36,186 bases of DNA from assembly GCA_036479015.1 (NCBI GenBank), contig JAZGFB010000032.1, positions 1-36,186 on the forward strand. Reading direction: 5' to 3'. The translations under genes and the position numbers were made by a program. Below the pieces are notes generated by a model, which searched no databases, had not been told where the DNA came from, and saw only the letters and a program-made list of their open reading frames with translations. The stretch's first letter is position 1; each line of letters opens with the position of its first letter. The DNA is from NVTR01 sp036479015 (GTDB taxonomy: Bacteria > Pseudomonadota > Alphaproteobacteria > Rhodobacterales > Rhodobacteraceae). Below are positions 15,854 to 24,108 of the stretch, in pieces.

Positions 15854-15905
15854 ATCAGGCACCCATTTTTCGATCCCGTGTCTCTAGATCAGAAAAGTGC
15901 CTGAT
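15854..15905 (-). promoter_or_regulatory. Inverted repeat in the dnaK leader
   Basis: ATCAGGCAC (15854-15862) and GTGCCTGAT (15897-15905) are perfect 9-bp inverted arms around a 34-base loop, lying between the candidate promoter and the dnaK start. In mRNA they could close a large stem-loop about 40 bases before the start codon. It is not CIRCE in sequence or spacing. The role is unknown; a thermosensor or stability element is possible. Confidence 0.45.
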
Positions 15906-15920
15906 CCGACTTCCCGGCGT

Positions 15921-15949
15921 ATATAGTTAGGGGGGTAGGCCACTACAAG
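15921..15949 (-). promoter_or_regulatory. Heat-shock (RpoH-type) promoter of dnaK
   Basis: On the minus strand CTTGTA (15949-15944) is followed after 17 bases by CTATAT (15926-15921). CTTG plus a C-tATnT -10 element fits the known alphaproteobacterial sigma-32 pattern. The start of transcription would lie near 15914, giving a leader of about 100 bases. Confidence 0.6.
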
Positions 15950-16044
15950 CGGTTGAAGCGCGAAAACAAAGCGAAACAGCCTGTCATTTAGGGTTTTTAG
16001 TGAATTACCTAATAATTGGCGCGCAGATGTTGGGCGTCAGGTGG

Positions 16045-16866
16045 TTACTTTCCAGCCGTCCAACTAAGGGAAGCATGTGTTCTGGTGTAAAACTCACCAA
16101 GCAGCCCGATCACCAAAAGCACAATGCTCAGATATATCGGATAGGTCAGGGATGAATTATGCGGGCTGTAATTAATAAATGTGTAGCCGCGGGCCTGATC
16201 AATGCAGTGGAACAGCGGGTTCCACGAAAACATCGCCAACATCTTGGGCGTTAGCGTGTTCGCCAGCACCATTTTGCCAGACGCGATCATATTTGCCCGC
16301 TGATACAAAGTTGCGATAATACCAACGATCCCAGGAAACCAGGGCTTGAGCGACAAAAATAACAGCCCAACAGCAATTCCCGACAGCCACGCCAGCAACA
16401 ACATCGCCATCACTGAAACGGGCTGTTCAATGGTAAATGGCGCCGCCAGCGTGTAATATAACGTCAATATTACAAAGCAGGAAAGCACCTGAATATAAAG
16501 AGATGCCAGCGCTGAGGATGTGATTGCGACCACAGTGTTCATCGGTGCATGTTGCATCATTGCCGAAGTAGAGCCCTCAGACCCGATCACAGAGGACATT
16601 GCCTTAGTATGGGTCATGAACAGGAAAACCCCGGTCATAACGAACAATAGAAAATCGCCCCTTACTGCGCTTCCTTTCAGCCCAAGAAATGAAAACATCA
16701 TATAGAACACAGCCACAAATAACATTGACTGGAACATGTTTGAGATCAGCCCAACCATGGCATTACCATGGGTTTTGCGCAGCTGACGTACTGTCGCATG
16801 GTAAATCAGCTCAGTAATATTTACTGCAGAACTTACCCTGGTTTTGCTGATTTTTGGCTGAAACAT
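16045..16866 (-). CDS. ABC-2 type permease for polysaccharide export (KpsM-like)
   Basis: The 273-residue inner-membrane protein has about six hydrophobic segments (near 45-65, 72-90, 112-135, 140-165, 168-190 and 245-263). The order and the NPLFHCIDQARGYTF motif near 215-230 fit the ABC-2 permeases that export capsule or O-antigen-like glycans. It needs a partner ATPase (KpsT-like), but none lies beside it in this window. AGGAT sits 6 bases before the ATG at 16866. It is divergent from the cysQ-kdsB glycan run and 233 bases from dnaK. Exported substrate inferred from neighbours: a Kdo-related glycan. Confidence 0.83.
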   Translation of the reverse strand: MFQPKISKTRVSSAVNITELIYHATVRQLRKTHGNAMVGLISNMFQSMLFVAVFYMMFSFLGLKGSAVRGDFLLFVMTGVFLFMTHTKAMSSVIGSEGSTSAMMQHAPMNTVVAITSSALASLYIQVLSCFVILTLYYTLAAPFTIEQPVSVMAMLLLAWLSGIAVGLLFLSLKPWFPGIVGIIATLYQRANMIASGKMVLANTLTPKMLAMFSWNPLFHCIDQARGYTFINYSPHNSSLTYPIYLSIVLLVIGLLGEFYTRTHASLSWTAGK

Positions 16867-17001
16867 GCTGGATCCTGAATCTGCTGACCATTAGTTCCCA
16901 ATTATATGCAGGGAAATCTTGCTGTTCTTTTAGCAGCCAAGCATAAACGGATAAACCTGCCATTTCTACCTTGGCATAATATTATGTAAGTGGAGAGTAT
17001 A

Positions 17002-17802
17002 TTGGACCATAATAAATTAACCGTTGAATTTCGCAGGCTTGCACTCTTGGCGGGCGAAAAAATAATGGAAATCTATAACAGCGATGATTTTGACGTGGAA
17101 ACCAAGTCCGACAACAGCCCGGTTACGGCGGCGGATCTTGCGGCGGATGCCATCATTTCAAAAGGTCTGCGCGCGGCATTTCCTGACATTCCGCTGGTCA
17201 CTGAAGAACAGTCAGCAACCCATGATCTGAATGTCGAAAGTTTTCTGATTGTAGATCCGCTGGATGGCACCAAAGAATTTGTGAAGCGTCGCGGTGAATT
17301 CACCGTAAATATCGCCTATGTGGAAAAAGGCGTGCCAGTGCGCGGTGTTGTCTACGCTCCGGCCAAGGGGCGGTTATTCTATACCAATGCGGACGGGCAG
17401 ACAGTCGAAGAAACCGGGGAATTCAGCCAAACAAAAACAGGTGATACAGCCCCGATACATGTCTCAAAGCCAGACAACACAGCGCTTAAGGTTGTTGCCT
17501 CAATGTCCCACCGGGACAAAGCCACTGACGACTATATTTCCAAGTATAACGTTGCAGATATGACCAGCGCGGGATCGTCGCTAAAATTCTGCTTGGTTGC
17601 CACCGGTGAAGCAGACTTTTACCCCCGCCTTGGCCGCACGATGGAATGGGATACCGCCGCAGGCCAAGCGGTGCTGTTGGGTGCTGGCGGTTCGGTTGTG
17701 CGCTATGACGACCACACGCCCATGACCTACGGAAAGAATATTTTTGAAAACCCGTTTTTCATCGCTTTGGCTCCGGGTGTTGAATTGAAAGCGGCCGATT
17801 GA
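17002..17802 (+). CDS. cysQ: 3'(2'),5'-bisphosphate nucleotidase CysQ
   Basis: CysQ removes the 3' phosphate of PAP, the by-product of PAPS-dependent sulfation, and is magnesium-dependent. The product, about 266 residues, has inositol-monophosphatase-fold motifs: DNSPVTAADLAAD, VTEEQ, the metal site DPLDGTKEF, and SSLKFCLVATGEADFYPRLGRTMEWDTAA near the end. The TTG at 17002 has GGAG 6 bases ahead and is preferred; the in-frame GTG at 16990 has no ribosome site. Its stop overlaps the kdsB start (TTGA). With a sulfotransferase-like gene at the end of the same run, its place suggests support of glycan sulfation. Confidence 0.9.
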   Translation: MDHNKLTVEFRRLALLAGEKIMEIYNSDDFDVETKSDNSPVTAADLAADAIISKGLRAAFPDIPLVTEEQSATHDLNVESFLIVDPLDGTKEFVKRRGEFTVNIAYVEKGVPVRGVVYAPAKGRLFYTNADGQTVEETGEFSQTKTGDTAPIHVSKPDNTALKVVASMSHRDKATDDYISKYNVADMTSAGSSLKFCLVATGEADFYPRLGRTMEWDTAAGQAVLLGAGGSVVRYDDHTPMTYGKNIFENPFFIALAPGVELKAAD

Positions 17803-18599
17803 AAACCCTCATAGTCATACCCGCACGATATGCGTCCACCCGATACCCCGGCAAACCACTTGTCGATCTTATGGGGGCAACCGGGATATCGCAAAGCCTG
17901 ATAAAACGGTCATGGGACGCCGCAAGCGCCGCCCGTGGTGTTGCCAAGGTCGTTGTCGCCACTGACGATGAACGCATTGCTTCGGCCTGTACAGATTTTG
18001 GGGCTCAGGTGGTTATGACATCACCCGATTGTGCCAATGGTACAGAAAGATGCGCCCAGGCCCATGCAGCCCTTGGCGGCGATTTTGACCTGATTGTTAA
18101 CTTTCAGGGGGACGCCCCGCTGACACCGCCCTGGTTTGTGGAAGACCTGATAGCAGGCATATCTGCCGATATGGACGCGTCAGTTGCCACGCCGGTTCTG
18201 CGCTGTGACAACGCCGCGCTATCTGGCTTTTTGGAAGACCGGCAAAATGGCCGGGTTGGCGGCACCACGGCGGTATTTGATGCTAAACGACGGGCGCTGT
18301 ATTTTTCAAAAGAAGTGGTGCCCTATACCGGGCAGGCACGGTTTGACGACAGCTCAGTGCCGGTCTTTCACCACGTTGGCATATACGCCTATCGCCCCAA
18401 GGTTCTCGCACAATATCCCACCTGGCCAACCGGACCGTTGGAACAGCTCGAAGGGTTGGAACAGCTTCGGTTTCTTGAACAAGGCCTGCCAGTGCTGTGC
18501 GTGCAAGTTGACGCAAAAGACCGACAGTTTTGGGAGCTGAACAACCCCGAAGACGTGCCGCGTTTGCAATCAATGATGGCTGATATGGGCATGGCGTGA
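17799..18599 (+). CDS. kdsB: CMP-Kdo synthetase (3-deoxy-manno-octulosonate cytidylyltransferase)
   Basis: KdsB joins Kdo to CMP for transfer into LPS core or capsule linkers. The 266-residue enzyme begins KTLIVIPARYASTRYPGKPL, the nucleotide-binding start of the family, with ANGTERCAQA near 75-85 and NFQGDAPL near 100. Most KdsB proteins read QGDEP there; the Asp is kept but the Glu is Ala. The C-terminal part has FHHVGIYAYRP and LEQLEGLEQLRFLEQG, both standard. The start is a TTG overlapping the cysQ stop, and the stop overlaps the next gene (GTGA), so three genes are translationally linked. The substrate could be Kdo or a close analogue. Confidence 0.88.
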   Translation: MKTLIVIPARYASTRYPGKPLVDLMGATGISQSLIKRSWDAASAARGVAKVVVATDDERIASACTDFGAQVVMTSPDCANGTERCAQAHAALGGDFDLIVNFQGDAPLTPPWFVEDLIAGISADMDASVATPVLRCDNAALSGFLEDRQNGRVGGTTAVFDAKRRALYFSKEVVPYTGQARFDDSSVPVFHHVGIYAYRPKVLAQYPTWPTGPLEQLEGLEQLRFLEQGLPVLCVQVDAKDRQFWELNNPEDVPRLQSMMADMGMA

Positions 18600-19861
18600 C
18601 CAAACCCAGTGTGAGCGTGATTATCGTCAGCCGGGGGCGTCCGGACGATCTGCGCCTGTGCCTGACGGCGGTCTCTCAGCTGCATTATGATGCCTTTGAA
18701 ATTGTGGTTGTCAGTGATCAGGCCGGGCTTGACGTTGTGCAAAGCCGTACGTTTTCCAACCAAATAAAAACGGCGCTGTGTGAACAGGCTAATATCTCAG
18801 TTGCACGCAACATCGGCCTTGACCTGTCATCGGGGTCTATCGTTGCGTTCATTGACGATGACAGCGTGCCAGAACCCGGCTGGCTGCTGCATTTGGCGGC
18901 GGTTTTTCAGTCAAATACCGTAGCAGCCGCCACCGGATACATCCGCGGCAAAAATGGCATTTCCTATCAATCTATGGCCACAACCATCGACCATTTTGGC
19001 GTCACAGCACCGATCAATATTGATGGTCTGCGCCCCACAGTTTTTGGTAGATCGGCCAATGTTACAATAAAAACAATCGGCACGAACTGTGCATTCCGCA
19101 GGCAGGTATTCGAAAAACTGGGCGGTTTTGATCCGGGTTTCGCGTATTTTCTGGACGAGGCTGACATTAATATCAGATTGTCGAATACTGAAATGGAAAC
19201 GGCAATTGTACCCTTGGCGCAAGTGCACCACAGGGTAAGCGCATCTGAACACCGCTTGCCAAACCGTGCGCCGCGCACCCTGTTTCAGGTCGGCAAAAGT
19301 ACTGCGATTTTTCTGCGTAAACACTGCCCCAGCGCAGACCGCGACAAGGCGGCACTGGTGATGGAGCAATTACAACAAACCCAACTTACCCGGCATGTTG
19401 GCCTTGGGAATTGCGATCAGAATGAAGCGGACCGACTAATGGCGACGATGCGGGCAGGGGTGGTGGCAGGCCAGTCTGTAAAGCTAGAAAAACCCAGACC
19501 TATCGCCCCAGCGACCGGGCCATTCACGCGTTTTTCCAGGCAGCCAAATACCGGGCAGCATCTGTATATTTCGGGATTCTGGCTGTTTCGCAGGCGGTTA
19601 AGGAATATGGCCGCCGCCGCTGTTGCAAGGGGTGATTCTGTTACGCTATTCATCTTTTCGCTTACGACATTATTCCACAAAATGCGGTTTCACAGGGGTG
19701 GGTATTGGGTGCAGACCGGCGGGCTGTTTGGCCGCTCAGAGCGCACAGAAAGGTTATTTCGTTGGTATTTTCCGAAAGACCGGGCGGCAAAAGAACGTAA
19801 GAGACTTGCGTTGGTTCGCCATCCTTGGGATATTGAGGGCAACCAAACTAAGACCCCATAA
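18596..19861 (+). CDS. Family 2 glycosyltransferase
   Basis: The 421-residue protein has an N-terminal GT-A domain: VSVIIVSRGRPDDLRLCL (nucleotide-sugar site), then IVAFIDDDSVPEPGWL with the metal-binding IDDDS at 86-90, then CAFRRQVFEKLGGFDPGFAY, the acceptor-side element. The last 120 residues are basic and not assigned; they include QHLYISGFWLFRRRLRN. Donor and acceptor sugars are unknown. The GTG start overlaps the kdsB stop. It ends 91 bases before galU, the largest gap in this run, so a new promoter may lie there. Confidence 0.85.
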   Translation: MTKPSVSVIIVSRGRPDDLRLCLTAVSQLHYDAFEIVVVSDQAGLDVVQSRTFSNQIKTALCEQANISVARNIGLDLSSGSIVAFIDDDSVPEPGWLLHLAAVFQSNTVAAATGYIRGKNGISYQSMATTIDHFGVTAPINIDGLRPTVFGRSANVTIKTIGTNCAFRRQVFEKLGGFDPGFAYFLDEADINIRLSNTEMETAIVPLAQVHHRVSASEHRLPNRAPRTLFQVGKSTAIFLRKHCPSADRDKAALVMEQLQQTQLTRHVGLGNCDQNEADRLMATMRAGVVAGQSVKLEKPRPIAPATGPFTRFSRQPNTGQHLYISGFWLFRRRLRNMAAAAVARGDSVTLFIFSLTTLFHKMRFHRGGYWVQTGGLFGRSERTERLFRWYFPKDRAAKERKRLALVRHPWDIEGNQTKTP

Positions 19862-19952
19862 AATGCTGTTTAGATACCATTTTTAGGTCACAATCGCCCA
19901 ATATATCGCTGGGTATTGAGTGGCTAAAAGTACACTATAACCGAGGCTAAAT

Positions 19953-20846
19953 ATGACACGCAAAGTTACCAAAGCAATTTTTCCCGTCGCTGGTCTGGGC
20001 ACGCGATTTTTGCCCGCAACCAAGTCAATTCCAAAAGAAATAATGACGCTGGTTGACCGACCGTTGATCCAATACGCCATCGACGAAGCGCGCGCTGCCG
20101 GAATAACCGAATTCATTTTTGTAACATCCAGGGGCAAAGGCGCCCTGGAAGATTACTTTGACCATTCACCAGTATTAGAGGCGTCGCTGGAAAAGAAGAA
20201 TAATCCCGAACTGCTACAGACGCTGAAAGACACCTATATGGAAAGCGGCGCAATCGCTTACATCCGTCAGCACCGCGCCCTTGGCTTGGGCCATGCCGTT
20301 TGGTGCGCGCGCCGGTTAATTGGGGATGAGCCCTTCGCCGTCATTCTTCCCGATGACGTTATCGCTGCTGAAAAACCCTGCTTGCAGCAAATGATTGAAG
20401 CCTACCAATCCACAGGTGGGTGCATGGTTGCGGCAATGGAAGTCCCGCCCGCGGCCGCGTCATCCTATGGTGTTCTGGATGTCAAAGAAGATTTGGGTGC
20501 AATGGTATCCGTCAAAGGCATGGTTGAAAAGCCAGCCCCAGGCAGTGCCCCCTCAAATCTTGCGGTTATTGGCCGATATATTCTGTCACCGGATGTGCTT
20601 AAGAATCTCAACACTCAAGAATCCGGTTCGGGTGGTGAAATTCAACTGACAGACGCGATCGCCAAGGAAATTAACAACGGCAGGGATGTTTACGGGTTCC
20701 GTTTCCGTGGGCAGCGGTTTGATTGCGGATCAAAAGCAGGCTTTCTTCAGGCCACAGTGGCCTTCGGGTTGGCGCGCGATGAATTGCGCGATGAATTTGC
20801 AGATTACCTGCGCGCGATGGTCACTATTCCAAATGCCGCGCAATAA
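19953..20846 (+). CDS. galU: UTP-glucose-1-phosphate uridylyltransferase
   Basis: GalU makes UDP-glucose from UTP and glucose 1-phosphate, feeding glycan synthesis and GalE. The 297-residue enzyme is full length. Key marks are FPVAGLGTRFLPATKSIPKE (10-29), LGLGHAVWCAR, AVILPDDV (metal and nucleotide site) and GSGGEIQLTDAI. The ATG has GAGG 7 bases ahead. It is followed by galE after 19 bases, a logical pair supplying UDP-glucose and UDP-galactose for the glycosyltransferases downstream. Confidence 0.95.
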   Translation: MTRKVTKAIFPVAGLGTRFLPATKSIPKEIMTLVDRPLIQYAIDEARAAGITEFIFVTSRGKGALEDYFDHSPVLEASLEKKNNPELLQTLKDTYMESGAIAYIRQHRALGLGHAVWCARRLIGDEPFAVILPDDVIAAEKPCLQQMIEAYQSTGGCMVAAMEVPPAAASSYGVLDVKEDLGAMVSVKGMVEKPAPGSAPSNLAVIGRYILSPDVLKNLNTQESGSGGEIQLTDAIAKEINNGRDVYGFRFRGQRFDCGSKAGFLQATVAFGLARDELRDEFADYLRAMVTIPNAAQ

Positions 20847-20865
20847 TTAACAGGGTACCGCTTAG

Positions 20866-21849
20866 GTGGAAAATATTCTTGTCACAGGCGGTGCCGGCTA
20901 TATTGGGTCGCATGCCTGTAAAACCCTGCGCGCCCATGGATACACCCCGGTAACCTATGACAATCTGTCAACCGGCTGGGAAGATGCGGTAAAATTTGGC
21001 CCGTTCATCAAAGGTGAACTGGACGATCGGGCCGCGCTTGACGCCGTATTTGAAGAATACCGGCCAGTTGGCGTTCTGCATTTTGCCGCCCTAAGTCAGG
21101 TTGGTGAAAGCTATCAAAACCCCGGGTTATATTGGCGCAATAATGTCGTTGGTTCGCTGACACTTATTGAAGCGGCGGTTGCCGCCGGTTGCCTTGATTT
21201 TGTGTTTTCTTCAACCTGTGCCACCTACGGCGATCAGGACAATGTGATCCTTGATGAACGCAGCGTTCAAAGCCCGCAAAATTCCTATGGCGCGTCAAAA
21301 AGGGCGATCGAAGAAATTCTTCGGAATTTTGAGCAAAGCCACGGGTTGCGGCATGTGATATTCCGTTATTTTAACGTCGCAGGTGCCGATCCCGATGGTG
21401 ACGTAGGCGAATTCCATCGCCCTGAAACCCATTTGATCCCGTTGGTGCTTGATGTGGCACGTGGCACGCGGCCAGCACTGACGATTTTTGGCGATGATTA
21501 CGCCACGACAGATGGCACTTGTGTGCGTGACTACGTGCATGTGATGGACCTTGTTGATGCCCATATTCTTGGGCTGAACTGGCTGAAAAACGGGCAGCCC
21601 AGCCGGGTCTTTAACCTGGGGACAGGTCACGGGTTTTCTGTCAAAGAGGTGCTGGACCAGGTTGCAATGGCAACAGATTGCAAGATTGACTATAAGATCG
21701 GTCAGCGCCGGTCAGGTGATTGTGCTAAGCTGGTTTCAGGCAGCCAAAGGGCCCATCAGGAACTTGGCTGGGAGCCGACGCGTTCAAACCTACCAAAGAT
21801 GATCTTAGATGCATGGCATTGGCACAAAAATGGGCACTATAACCGGTAA
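20866..21849 (+). CDS. galE: UDP-glucose 4-epimerase
   Basis: GalE interconverts UDP-glucose and UDP-galactose with bound NAD. The 327-residue short-chain dehydrogenase-type enzyme has the NAD motif VTGGAGYIGSH near the N-terminus, the SSTCATYG catalytic stretch, the NSYGASK catalytic Tyr-Lys pair, and the CVRDYVHVMDLVDAH signature. The start is GTG at 20866; no ATG fits and its ribosome site is weak. The last codons overlap the next gene by 20 bases. The nearby glycosyltransferases suggest galactose or a derivative in the product glycan. Confidence 0.94.
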   Translation: MENILVTGGAGYIGSHACKTLRAHGYTPVTYDNLSTGWEDAVKFGPFIKGELDDRAALDAVFEEYRPVGVLHFAALSQVGESYQNPGLYWRNNVVGSLTLIEAAVAAGCLDFVFSSTCATYGDQDNVILDERSVQSPQNSYGASKRAIEEILRNFEQSHGLRHVIFRYFNVAGADPDGDVGEFHRPETHLIPLVLDVARGTRPALTIFGDDYATTDGTCVRDYVHVMDLVDAHILGLNWLKNGQPSRVFNLGTGHGFSVKEVLDQVAMATDCKIDYKIGQRRSGDCAKLVSGSQRAHQELGWEPTRSNLPKMILDAWHWHKNGHYNR

Positions 21850-23062
21850 ACCTACGGCCCGTTGCCTGGATGTCACCCGGCTAATTTCCCGTGTCGGGCG
21901 TGGACCATGGACCGGGATTGATCGGGTAGAGCTGCAATATTTTCTGGCTCTGGCCGCAGACAGCATACCGCTTTATGCCTTGGTTCGGATCTCTGGCCGG
22001 TACTTTGTACTTGATCCGCGCGGCGCGGCTAAAATCCTTAAGAAAATTTGCCGTGTTAGCAATGTGGCCCATCAGGTGGCACCCTGGCGGCTGAACACCC
22101 CAACAGCCAAACGTATACGTTTGAAAATGGCTGTAATGGCGCTGTCCAGCCGGCGCATCCCAAAGCGTCGGTTGCGATCGGGTCTTGCAGAAATACTGCC
22201 ACCAGGCACAGCCTATGTGAATGTCGGGCACAGCAATTTCAGAATTGAAATTGTAGACGCCATCAGAAATATCCCGCACAGCCGCATTGCAACCCTGCTA
22301 CATGATACAATTCCCTTGGATTTTCCTGAATATCAACGGGAACCGGCGGTTAGCCTGTTCAGGCAAAGATTTCACCTTATGATGCAGCATTCGGACGTAT
22401 TGATTTGCAATTCAGAGCAAACCAAAATGGATGCCATGCGCCATGCCCCGGACGCCAGTCCTGGGCCAAGTATTTGCGTGGTTCATTTGGGGGTTTCTGT
22501 GGCGGAACCGGTACCCTCAGAACTGCCCGAGCGGATAGACTTAAAGCGCCCGTATTTTGTGGCGGTCGGCACCATAGAGCCCCGCAAAAACCACAGGGTG
22601 TTGCTTGATCTTTGGGGCCGCCACTACAGCGGCCCAGATGCCCCCGGCCTGTTTATCGTTGGCCGACGTGGCTGGAATAACCAAGACGTATTTGCGGACC
22701 TTAATTCCAACCCGGCCAATGTTTTTGAAATGGGAAATTTGACGGATGGCGCCGTTTCAGCGTTACTAAAAAACAGCCAGGGCGCGCTTTTCCCCAGCCA
22801 TGCAGAAGGTTTCGGCCTGCCAGCATCAGAGGCTGCAATGTTGGGTGTGCCGGTCATTTGCAGCGATTTGCCGGTTTTCCACGAAGTTCTGGGCGATTAT
22901 CCAATTTACGCGGACCCGATGGACATGTACGATTGGGAAACAAAGACACGGGGACTCACCAACAAAAGTGAGCAGAAGAACAATGGGGAATTCCGACCGC
23001 GACAGGTGGGTGCGCTTCCAACATGGCAAGAGCATTTCAACGTAGCATTAACGTTAACCTGA
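21830..23062 (+). CDS. Family 1-like (GT-B) glycosyltransferase
   Basis: The product, about 410 residues, has a GT-B fold typical of GT1/GT4 enzymes. The C-terminal nucleotide-sugar domain shows VGTIEPRKNHRVLLDLW, LFIVGRRGW and the EX7E motif in EGFGLPASEAAMLGVPVIC. The N-terminal half is less conserved, with LLHDTIPLDFPEY midway. The last residues after DMYDWE look unordered and polar. The ATG at 21830 (MGTITGKP) gives a 20-base overlap with galE; an upstream ATG at 21809 is possible, and neither has a clear ribosome site. Sugar specificity is unknown. Confidence 0.85.
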   Translation: MGTITGKPTARCLDVTRLISRVGRGPWTGIDRVELQYFLALAADSIPLYALVRISGRYFVLDPRGAAKILKKICRVSNVAHQVAPWRLNTPTAKRIRLKMAVMALSSRRIPKRRLRSGLAEILPPGTAYVNVGHSNFRIEIVDAIRNIPHSRIATLLHDTIPLDFPEYQREPAVSLFRQRFHLMMQHSDVLICNSEQTKMDAMRHAPDASPGPSICVVHLGVSVAEPVPSELPERIDLKRPYFVAVGTIEPRKNHRVLLDLWGRHYSGPDAPGLFIVGRRGWNNQDVFADLNSNPANVFEMGNLTDGAVSALLKNSQGALFPSHAEGFGLPASEAAMLGVPVICSDLPVFHEVLGDYPIYADPMDMYDWETKTRGLTNKSEQKNNGEFRPRQVGALPTWQEHFNVALTLT

Positions 23063-23097
23063 CAATAGCGGTTTGAAAAACTTCTCGAGAGGCACGA

Positions 23098-24108
23098 TTG
23101 GGCGCACTAAAATCATACCGTCTTAGACTGCGTCGCCAGCGCTGGCGCGTTCGGGCGTTTAGAAAGCGCCGGGAACTCACGGCTGTCAAAAACAGAAGCC
23201 AAAAGGTTCGCAAAAACGATATCTTGCTATTTGTAACGCTCAGGAATGAATGCGTTCGGCTGCCGTACTTTTTAAAGTATTATCGGGAACTTGGTATCAA
23301 CCACTTTTTTGTTGTGGATAATGGATCACAAGATGGTTCACGCGAACTGCTGGAAAACCAAGACGATGTTTCACTGTTCCACACAAGCGCCAGCTACAAA
23401 ACTGCCAGATTTGGAACCGACTGGTTGAACTGGTTACAGCGCAAATATGCCCACGGCCACTGGTCCCTAGTCGTCGATGTGGATGAGTTTTTTGTCTATC
23501 CGTTTTGTGATTCCCGTCCGATAAATGCGCTGACCGATTGGCTTGATGGGTCCGGTGTCAAAGCGTTTTCTGCAATGCTTATTGATATGTACCCAAAAGG
23601 CGCGATCGAGGACCAGAAATACTATTCAGGGCAGGACCCGTTCGAAATTGCCACTTGGTTTGATAGCGGCAATTACATGATCAAGAAAAACGAAGATTTC
23701 CAGAACCTATGGGTGCAAGGTGGCCCTCGGGCCCGGGTGTTCTTTTCCGATGCGCCCGAAAGCGCCCCTGCCTTGAATAAGACCCCGCTAGTCAAATGGG
23801 ATCGCAGCTATGTCTACGCGAATTCAACCCATATGCTTTTGCCACGGGGGCTGAATATGGTTTACGATGATCGGGGCGGTGAAAAACCAAGCGGCGCCCT
23901 GTTACATGCTAAATTCTTGAACACGTTTCTGGACAAAACAGTGGAAGAAATGAAGCGTGGTGAACATTTCGCAGGCAGCCGGGAATACAGGGCATACGCC
24001 AAACAGCTGAACAATCCGCCAGAATTATGGTGCAAGTGGTCGGAAAAATACATCAACTGGCGCCAACTTGAAATCCTTGGGCTCATGTCAAAAGGCAACT
24101 GGGCATGA
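23098..24108 (+). CDS. Glycosyltransferase, GT2/GT92-like (Glyco_tranf_2_4 type)
   Basis: The 336-residue protein begins with a very basic, non-catalytic region (1-45). Then come LLFVTLRNECVRLPYFLKYY and GINHFFVVDNGSQDGSRELL, the marks of the Glyco_tranf_2_4 family, and VVDVDEFFVYPF as the DxD metal site. NKTPLVKWDRSYVYANSTHML and HAKFLNTF are also found in these enzymes. The start is taken as TTG at 23098 with GAGAGG a few bases ahead. It is coupled to the next gene by ATGA. The substrate is unknown; it is cytoplasmic or membrane-attached through the basic N-terminus. Confidence 0.82.
   Translation: MGALKSYRLRLRRQRWRVRAFRKRRELTAVKNRSQKVRKNDILLFVTLRNECVRLPYFLKYYRELGINHFFVVDNGSQDGSRELLENQDDVSLFHTSASYKTARFGTDWLNWLQRKYAHGHWSLVVDVDEFFVYPFCDSRPINALTDWLDGSGVKAFSAMLIDMYPKGAIEDQKYYSGQDPFEIATWFDSGNYMIKKNEDFQNLWVQGGPRARVFFSDAPESAPALNKTPLVKWDRSYVYANSTHMLLPRGLNMVYDDRGGEKPSGALLHAKFLNTFLDKTVEEMKRGEHFAGSREYRAYAKQLNNPPELWCKWSEKYINWRQLEILGLMSKGNWA

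Noticed and set aside
15854..15905. CIRCE (HrcA operator) before dnaK
   Set aside because: The arms do not match TTAGCACTC/GAGTGCTAA and the spacer is 34 bases rather than 9.
19916..19941. TTGAGT and TATAAC as a galU promoter
   Set aside because: The -10-like box is good but the spacing is only 14 bases; a promoter in this gap is likely, yet these boxes do not define it.
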